Shown here: in pieces, positions 58,923 through 64,000 of the stretch
Layout: each line of letters opens with the position of its first letter
Numbering within the stretch: position 1 is the stretch's first letter
Source of the DNA: Rugosibacter aromaticivorans
GTDB taxonomy: Bacteria > Pseudomonadota > Gammaproteobacteria > Burkholderiales > Rhodocyclaceae
DNA: 64,000 nt
Reading direction: 5' to 3'
Assembly (NCBI RefSeq): GCF_000934545.1
Contig: NZ_CP010554.1
Coordinates: 2,356,001 to 2,420,000, forward strand
Made by a program: the position numbers and the translations under genes
Notes under the pieces: generated by a model
Databases searched by the model: none
Told to the model about the DNA's origin: nothing
Seen by the model: only the letters and a program-made list of their open reading frames with translations

Positions 58923-59842
58923 GCAGCTTCCTTCCATGGTAATAAAAATTCCTCGCCCTGCAACATCAAGGTGCCAGAACGACCGGGCACTGCACCGCGA
59001 ATCATTTCATGGCGAGGCAGCTTTGCCAAGTCAAGTGCATCCCGCATCTGGCCGAGCGAAATCAATTGATAACCTTGCTCGCGCCAACCAGTGAGCAAGC
59101 GTGCCAACGTGTCACCAAGCTTTAGACCTTCGAGTTCGGCGTGGAGCGTGAACACGTGAGCTTTGGGCTGAGTCGCGGTTAAGCGCAACAACCGGTGATG
59201 CACGTTGTCACTCGTCAAATCCTCCGTGCCAATCAGCTCATCCAATGTGGGCAGTGTTGTCGGCAATTGCGGACATAAAACAACTTCTCCATTCCATACC
59301 GGCATGAAGGGGTGACTACCGCGACAGTCCGAAGCCCAGCGGTAGCCGAACCGCTGCGTCATGCGCAGCGCATGTGAGTTCATCTGCCAACCCGCCGCGC
59401 CCATGCCTTGTGCCTCGACCCCAAACGTTTCATGGTAGCGCGCATGGGCACTGCGCATCTCACGCTCAGTCCACGCCACATTGGCTTTAGCCGCACCATC
59501 TTGCCATTTAACGTGATCCCAGCAATGGATCGCCGTCTCAAAGCCAGCGTCGCGCGCAGCACGCATCACGTCTGCGCCACGGCGGCCAATATCCGGGCCA
59601 GGTAGCAGCGTGCCATACATCAGCGTCTTGATGCCGTAGTGCGCGACCACCGAGGTACGCTGCACTTTTTTCATGAAGCCGGGGCGCAGCGCGCGGCGGA
59701 TAGCACGGCCCGTGTGATCGGGTCCCATCGAAAACAGGAAACTGGCGTTGGCCTCGTGTTGTTGCAAAATCTCAATCAACCGCGGCACCCCATGCAGAGT
59801 TCCGCGCAAGGTATCCACATCAATTTTTAGCGCCAACTTCAT
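58919..59842 (-). CDS. arnD: 4-deoxy-4-formamido-arabinose-phospho-undecaprenol deformylase
   Basis: A NodB-type polysaccharide deacetylase that removes the formyl group so the sugar can be attached to lipid A. The metal aspartate is in LKIDVDTLRGT, the histidines in AIHCWDHVKWQ near residue 107, and MGAAGWQMNSHALRMTQRFG is ArnD-like. The ATG at 59842 is used; a GTG two codons earlier is possible. 307 residues. It follows the decarboxylase gene closely and overlaps bcp. Confidence 0.9.
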   Translation of the reverse strand: MKLALKIDVDTLRGTLHGVPRLIEILQQHEANASFLFSMGPDHTGRAIRRALRPGFMKKVQRTSVVAHYGIKTLMYGTLLPGPDIGRRGADVMRAARDAGFETAIHCWDHVKWQDGAAKANVAWTEREMRSAHARYHETFGVEAQGMGAAGWQMNSHALRMTQRFGYRWASDCRGSHPFMPVWNGEVVLCPQLPTTLPTLDELIGTEDLTSDNVHHRLLRLTATQPKAHVFTLHAELEGLKLGDTLARLLTGWREQGYQLISLGQMRDALDLAKLPRHEMIRGAVPGRSGTLMLQGEEFLLPWKEAA

Positions 59843-59848
59843 CGCCAC

Positions 59849-60892
59849 TTAATCCATCAATTGACGTGCGGCAGCAACATCGTGGCGATAAGCCTCGAAA
59901 ATGCTGCGCAAGGCATCGGCAAACGCAACCTTAGGCTCCCAGTCAAGATCGGCCATGGTGTTGCTGATCTTGGGCACACGATGCTGGGTGTCTTGGTAGC
60001 CTGCCCCATAGTATTCACCCGAGGTCGTTTCCAGCACCGTCACTTTGGCGGCAGTCTCTGCGTACTCGGGAAACTGTTTGGCCAGATCGAGCATCATGGT
60101 CGCCAGATCGCGCACTGAATAATTATTCTTCGGGTTGCCAATGTTATAAATTTTTCCATTCGCAACGCCACTCTTGTTGGCGATGATTTTCATCAAAGCG
60201 TCTATGCCGTCTGTCACATAGGTGAAAGAACGTTTTTGCGCACCGCCATCAACCAACTGAATTGGTTCACCGCGCACGATGTGACCAAGAAACTGCGTGA
60301 TAACGCGCGAGCTGCCTTCTTTCGGCGTATGGATTGAATCCAGTCCCGGCCCGATCCAGTTAAAGGGGCGGAACAGCGTGTAATCCAGCCCTTCTTGCTG
60401 GCCGTAGGCATGGATCACACGGTCCATCATCTGTTTGGCGCATGAGTAGATCCAGCGTGGCTTGTTGATCGGGCCCAGCACCAGGTTGGAATTTTCCGGA
60501 TCAAATTCCGCGTCCTGGCTCATGCCGTAAACTTCGGACGTGGAGGGAAAAATCACCCGTTTTTTGTACTTCACTGCATGGCGGATAATCGGCAAGTTGG
60601 CTTCAAAATCCAGCTCAAAAACCCGTAGCGGTTCTTTGACATAAGTCGCTGGTGTAGCAATAGCGACCAGGGGCAGGATGACATCGCACTTTCTGACGTG
60701 ATATTCGATCCATTCCCGATTGATGGTGATGTCGCCTTCAAAAAAGTGAAAGCGCGGGTGGGTCATCAACTCAGTGACACGCGCTGAGTTCATGTCCATG
60801 CCGTACACCTCCCAGTCGGTGGTGTCCATGATGCGCTGGGAAAGGTGATGGCCAATGAAACCATTGACACCAAGAATGAGGATTTTTTTCAT
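59849..60892 (-). CDS. arnA: UDP-glucuronate decarboxylase (ArnA C-terminal activity)
   Basis: An NAD-dependent short-chain epimerase-fold enzyme of 347 residues from the ATG at 60892 (MKKILILGVNGFIG, the GxxGxxG motif). The catalytic tyrosine and lysine are in YSCAKQMMDRVI near 155, with SEVYGM ahead. Sequence resembles the C-terminal half of ArnA, which oxidises and decarboxylates UDP-glucuronate to UDP-Ara4O. Here it is a separate protein, read from an ATG overlapping the formyltransferase stop. Confidence 0.9.
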   Translation of the reverse strand: MKKILILGVNGFIGHHLSQRIMDTTDWEVYGMDMNSARVTELMTHPRFHFFEGDITINREWIEYHVRKCDVILPLVAIATPATYVKEPLRVFELDFEANLPIIRHAVKYKKRVIFPSTSEVYGMSQDAEFDPENSNLVLGPINKPRWIYSCAKQMMDRVIHAYGQQEGLDYTLFRPFNWIGPGLDSIHTPKEGSSRVITQFLGHIVRGEPIQLVDGGAQKRSFTYVTDGIDALMKIIANKSGVANGKIYNIGNPKNNYSVRDLATMMLDLAKQFPEYAETAAKVTVLETTSGEYYGAGYQDTQHRVPKISNTMADLDWEPKVAFADALRSIFEAYRHDVAAARQLMD

Positions 60893-61821
60893 AGCAAAGA
60901 AACCGTGGGTGTACCGAAAATCGCGTGGAGCGGATTGTCGGTCGCAGCTGAAAGAGAAGAACCCGCGAATTCTACCGCGAGCAGGCATAAAACCTGTCCA
61001 TCGCCGCATTCGGCGTACCAGCGGCTGTTCTGCGCAAACAGCGTGGGCTGACCATGCGTGCCACGCTGGCCCTGTGGATGCAGCGAGCGCAACACACGCA
61101 AGCGGCCTTGCGATGTATCAAAAAATGCGCCAGGATACGGGGGTGCGACAGCGCGTATCAGGTTATGTACAGCCGCTGCCGGTTGGCGCCAGTCGATACG
61201 TCCGTCATCCATGCAACGGCTACCGAAGTAGCTGCCCGCCGCAAGATTTTGCGGCTGCGGTGTGACGCGCCCGGCGATCAAATCGGGCAATACGCGGTCA
61301 AGCGCCAGCTCGGCAGCGAGCGTCACCTTGGCAAACACCTCGCTCGCCGTGTCATCCGGCAGAATCGGCACCGCCTGTTGCGCCACAATGCCACCGGCAT
61401 CCGGTTTTTCCAGCATCTGATGCAGCGTGGCACCGGTTTCACGTTCGCCGTGAATGATGGCCCAGTTCACCGGCACGCGGCCACGATATTTGGGCAGCAG
61501 CGAGCCATGCATGTTGTAAGCGCCCTGCCGGGGCAACGCCAGCAACGGGGCTTTGAGCATCTGCCGGTAGTAAAACGAAAACAGAAAATCGGGCCGGAGC
61601 GCCGCGAGTTCCGCAACCAGCGCGGGATCATTCGGATCAATCGGCGTGATCACCGGAATGTCATAACGCGCAGCGAACTCGGCGACGCTATCGAACCAGA
61701 TTTGCTCACCAGGATTGTCGCGATGGGTAATGACCTGCGCCACCTCGACACCATGCGCGAGCAACACAGCGAGGCAACGCACGCCAACATTGTGATAAGC
61801 AAAAACGACAGCACGCGCCAT
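60889..61821 (-). CDS. UDP-4-amino-arabinose formyltransferase (ArnA N-terminal activity)
   Basis: A 310-residue formyltransferase. Catalytic asparagine and histidine are in NMHGSLLPKYRGRVPVNWAI near residue 102, and the aspartate in MLEKPDAGGIVAQ near 140, positions equal to those of ArnA (N102, H104, D140). It formylates UDP-Ara4N before transfer to undecaprenyl phosphate. It overlaps the decarboxylase gene by four bases; in E. coli both are one polypeptide in this same order. Confidence 0.9.
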   Translation of the reverse strand: MARAVVFAYHNVGVRCLAVLLAHGVEVAQVITHRDNPGEQIWFDSVAEFAARYDIPVITPIDPNDPALVAELAALRPDFLFSFYYRQMLKAPLLALPRQGAYNMHGSLLPKYRGRVPVNWAIIHGERETGATLHQMLEKPDAGGIVAQQAVPILPDDTASEVFAKVTLAAELALDRVLPDLIAGRVTPQPQNLAAGSYFGSRCMDDGRIDWRQPAAAVHNLIRAVAPPYPGAFFDTSQGRLRVLRSLHPQGQRGTHGQPTLFAQNSRWYAECGDGQVLCLLAVEFAGSSLSAATDNPLHAIFGTPTVSLL

Positions 61822-61827
61822 CTTTTC

Positions 61828-62838
61828 CTATTCCTTCTTTTGGCGCTGGTCGGCGGCTACCGCCACCTTAACGTTCGCTTCGCTCACGTTAGCCTGCACC
61901 GAAACGTCGTTTTCCAGCACTGCCTCAATCAGATAGCGTGGCCGCAGACGGACTTGCTGGTAGATGCGACCAATATATTCGCCCAAGAGACCAATGCCGA
62001 ATAGCGCCAGACCAATGAGGAAGAACATCAGCGCGAACAGTGTGAATAAGCCTTCGGCCTCCGGCCCAAAAATCAGGCGGCGCACGATCAGCAACACAAA
62101 CAGCGTGCCCGAGCCCAGCGCAACCAGCATCCCCAGCATGGAAAACCATTGCAGCGGCACCAGCGAAAAGCCGGTCATCAAATCAAAGTTAAGGCGAATC
62201 AGACTATAGAGCGAATACTTTGAATCACCCGCAACGCGCTCTTCGTGTTCGACCACCACCTCGGCCGGGTTGCGGGCAAAGGTATAGGCCAGCGCCGGGA
62301 TGAAGGTGGCAACCTCTTTACAACTGTTGATAGCATCGACCACGCCGCGTGAATACGCGCGCAGCATATTACCTTGATCAGTGATGCGGATGCGGGTGAT
62401 TTTTTCACGCAGCTGATTCATCGCTTTCGAGGCCCAGGTGCGGAACAGGCTGTCCTGACGTTTTTTGCGAATGCTGCCCACATAATCGTGGCCTTCCTTC
62501 ATCTTGGCGATCAGCTTGCCGATTTCCTCGGGCGGGTTTTGCAGATCGGCATCCAGTGTGACAATGATCTCGCCCCGGCAGTACTCAAAGCCCGCCATGA
62601 TGGCCATGTGCTGGCCGGCATTGGCAGCCAGCAAAAGGGCGCGGGTAACATCGGGCCGCCGCGCGAACTGCTCACGCAGCAAGGCAGCAGAACGGTCGCG
62701 GCTGCCGTCATTCACGTAGATGATTTCGTAAGTTTCGCCCAACGCATCCAGCGCGGGATAGATGCGAGCGAACAACGCAGGCAATCCGGCTTCCTCGTTA
62801 TAGATCGGAATGACAACAGAGAGGGTGGGCATAGTCAT
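61828..62838 (-). CDS. arnC: undecaprenyl-phosphate 4-deoxy-4-formamido-arabinose transferase
   Basis: A GT2 membrane glycosyltransferase of about 336 residues. The nucleotide-sugar site is VVIPIYNEEAGLP near the start, IIYVNDGSRDRSAALL near 40, and VTLDADLQNPPEEIGKLI near 92 (DxD-like). Two C-terminal membrane spans are visible (LVALGSGTLFVLLIVRRLIF, LFFLIGLALFGIGLL-like). The ATG at 62838 is chosen; the chain after about 62832 is the conserved part. It charges the carrier lipid with the formylated sugar. Confidence 0.9.
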   Translation of the reverse strand: MTMPTLSVVIPIYNEEAGLPALFARIYPALDALGETYEIIYVNDGSRDRSAALLREQFARRPDVTRALLLAANAGQHMAIMAGFEYCRGEIIVTLDADLQNPPEEIGKLIAKMKEGHDYVGSIRKKRQDSLFRTWASKAMNQLREKITRIRITDQGNMLRAYSRGVVDAINSCKEVATFIPALAYTFARNPAEVVVEHEERVAGDSKYSLYSLIRLNFDLMTGFSLVPLQWFSMLGMLVALGSGTLFVLLIVRRLIFGPEAEGLFTLFALMFFLIGLALFGIGLLGEYIGRIYQQVRLRPRYLIEAVLENDVSVQANVSEANVKVAVAADQRQKKE

Positions 62839-62854
62839 GTGTTTTGGGCAAAGT

Positions 62855-63982
62855 TCAAGCAAGCGCTTGGGTAAGTGTTTGGGTCAATGCAGCGCAGACG
62901 CGATCTACATCAGCATCCTGCATGGCAGGAAACAGCGGCAGCGTGACGATTGCAGCGCCGATGCGCTCGGCCTGCGGAAAGTCACCGGGCTTAAAACCCA
63001 TGGCGCGGTAGAGTGAGAACAGATGCAACGCCGGGTAATGCACGCCGATGCCGATGCCCTTTTCTTTCATTGTGGCAATGAATGCACCACGATCAGTGCC
63101 GTCAGGCAGCAGTACCTGAAACATGTGCCAGTTGCTGTTGGCAAAATCGGCCAGCGGAAGTTGCAGACCCAACGTATGGTCTAGACCTGCAAAATAACGT
63201 TGCACCAACTCCCGACGACGGGCGGTGAATTCATCGAGCCGTTTTAACTGGCCCAGGCCGATGGCAGCGGCGATGTCGGTCAGGTTGAATTTTCCGCCAA
63301 GCACATCCACGTCCATGCCGCCATCAGCGAAGCGCTGAAAGCCTTGCAAACGCAGGCGCTCGCATAGCGCGAGGTCCATATCGACAGGCAGCACCAGCGC
63401 ACCGCCTTCACCGGTAGTGAGATTTTTGTTGGCATGGAAGCTGAAAGCCACAAAATCGCGCCTGTCGCCAAACGAGGTGCCGATCGGCTGACCATTCCAT
63501 GTTGCGCCGAAGGATTGCGCCGCATCTTCGATAACACGCAGCGGGTGTTTTCCGGCAATCGCGTACAGCCGGTCACGATCAACGGGCAGGCCGGCGAGGT
63601 CAACCGGAATGATGGCCTTGGTCTGCGGCGTGATGCGCGCGGCAAGTTGATCAAGATCGATGTTACGCGTTGCCGGATCGACATCGACAAAAACCGGCGT
63701 GGCGCCCACTTCGAGGATGACATTCGCGGTAGCAACCCAGGTCAGCGGTGTGGTAATCACCGTATCACCAGCGCCGACTTTTGCCAGGCGCAACGCCACT
63801 TCGAGCGCGGCCGTGCCGGAACTGAAGGCACGCACCGGACGGCCCCCGCAATACGCGGAGAGCGCGGCCTCGAATGCCTGCACTTTCGGCCCGCTGGTAA
63901 TCCAGCCGGAGCGCAAAACGCCCGCCACATCGGCGATCGTTTCTTCGTCGATCGTTGGGCGAGTAAAGGGCAGAAAACTCAT
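62855..63982 (-). CDS. arnB: UDP-4-amino-4-deoxy-L-arabinose-oxoglutarate aminotransferase
   Basis: A DegT/DnrJ/EryC1 PLP aminotransferase of 375 residues. PLP lysine is in FSFHANKNLTTGEGGA near residue 180, with VIEDAAQSFGA ahead and SSGTAALEVALRLAKVGAG near 58. An ATG at 63982 with GGGGG upstream is chosen; upstream starts at 63988 and 63997 exist and the true start could be there. First gene in view of the arn run. KVGAGDTVITTP coincides with a dispersed-repeat copy, though GxGDxVI is also a family motif. Confidence 0.9.
   Translation of the reverse strand: MSFLPFTRPTIDEETIADVAGVLRSGWITSGPKVQAFEAALSAYCGGRPVRAFSSGTAALEVALRLAKVGAGDTVITTPLTWVATANVILEVGATPVFVDVDPATRNIDLDQLAARITPQTKAIIPVDLAGLPVDRDRLYAIAGKHPLRVIEDAAQSFGATWNGQPIGTSFGDRRDFVAFSFHANKNLTTGEGGALVLPVDMDLALCERLRLQGFQRFADGGMDVDVLGGKFNLTDIAAAIGLGQLKRLDEFTARRRELVQRYFAGLDHTLGLQLPLADFANSNWHMFQVLLPDGTDRGAFIATMKEKGIGIGVHYPALHLFSLYRAMGFKPGDFPQAERIGAAIVTLPLFPAMQDADVDRVCAALTQTLTQALA
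63758..63782 (-). repeat. dispersed repeat inside arnB
   Basis: On the minus strand AAAAGTCGGCGCTGG then TGATACGGTG, one base from the porin-downstream copy. It is in sense orientation and encodes KVGAGDTV. Confidence 0.7.
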
Positions 63983-64000
63983 GGACATTTCCCCCACCCC

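Noticed and set aside
61054-62004. 316-codon plus-strand frame
   Set aside because: Shadow of the arn formyltransferase and arnC genes, which have intact catalytic motifs on the other strand.

Overview
The window looks like the chromosome of an aromatic-degrading betaproteobacterium. Pointers are the rpsF-priB-rpsR-rplI-dnaB order, the leuS-lptE-holA-proA order, an insertion-bearing 400-residue TrpS, a betaproteobacterial trimeric porin beside a sulfate transporter, and arn lipid A genes with ArnA split in two. A Rhodocyclales/Sterolibacteriaceae-type PAH degrader (Rugosibacter-like) would fit; that placement is inference from gene content, not from a marker alignment.

Layout. 1-8.2 kb: housekeeping genes on the minus strand (scpB', scpA, trpS, M50 protease, yciO, PHP phosphoesterase, alpha/beta hydrolase), then parE and an MBL-fold protein on plus. 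8.4-9.1 kb: a dead IS5-family transposase. 9.3-18.1 kb: a catabolic island with an AraC-type regulator, an AndAc/AndAd-like oxygenase pair, carbazole 1,9a-dioxygenase CarAa, a second BenA/AntA-like oxygenase pair, meta-cleavage hydrolase CarC, extradiol dioxygenase CarBa/CarBb and Rieske ferredoxin CarAc. Together these could open carbazole, split the ring and feed anthranilate to a dioxygenase; no ferredoxin reductase is present. 18.2-29.5 kb: kup, a spermidine-synthase-like protein, then a sulfate/cysteine block (sbp, porin, cysT, cysW, a short cysA, cysB, an M20 amidohydrolase, cysK). 29.6-33.2 kb: surE-pcm-nlpD without rpoS, and a FemAB-like gene. 33.2-37.9 kb: a 4.7-kb segment bounded by 26-bp inverted repeats carrying an acyltransferase and a restriction-modification locus in which a C5-methyltransferase is fused in frame to an HNH endonuclease. 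38-49 kb: dnaB, the S6/S18/L9 operon, hrcA, hemH, leuS, lptE, holA, proA. 49-50 kb: a REP-transposase (RAYT) fragment and a BrnT/BrnA toxin-antitoxin pair. 50-64 kb: M48 protease, acnA, fumC, a 41-residue protein, DUF1415, PIN-PhoH, then a tightly overlapping arnB-arnC-arnA(formyltransferase)-arnA(decarboxylase)-arnD-bcp run.

The most unusual signal is a dispersed repeat of about 25 bp (AAAAGTC, then GGCGCTGG, then a TGATACGGCG-like tail). I count about a dozen copies, in intergenic hairpins and also inside the coding sequences of leuS, phoH, arnB, acnA, speE-like, FemAB-like, scpA and kup genes. Two copies carry the same 18-bp insertion. The leuS and phoH copies are identical over 25 bases. 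None lies in the catabolic island. It behaves like a gene-tolerated mobile palindrome (as Rickettsia palindromic elements do) or an uptake-type signal, and a RAYT remnant lies next to one copy.
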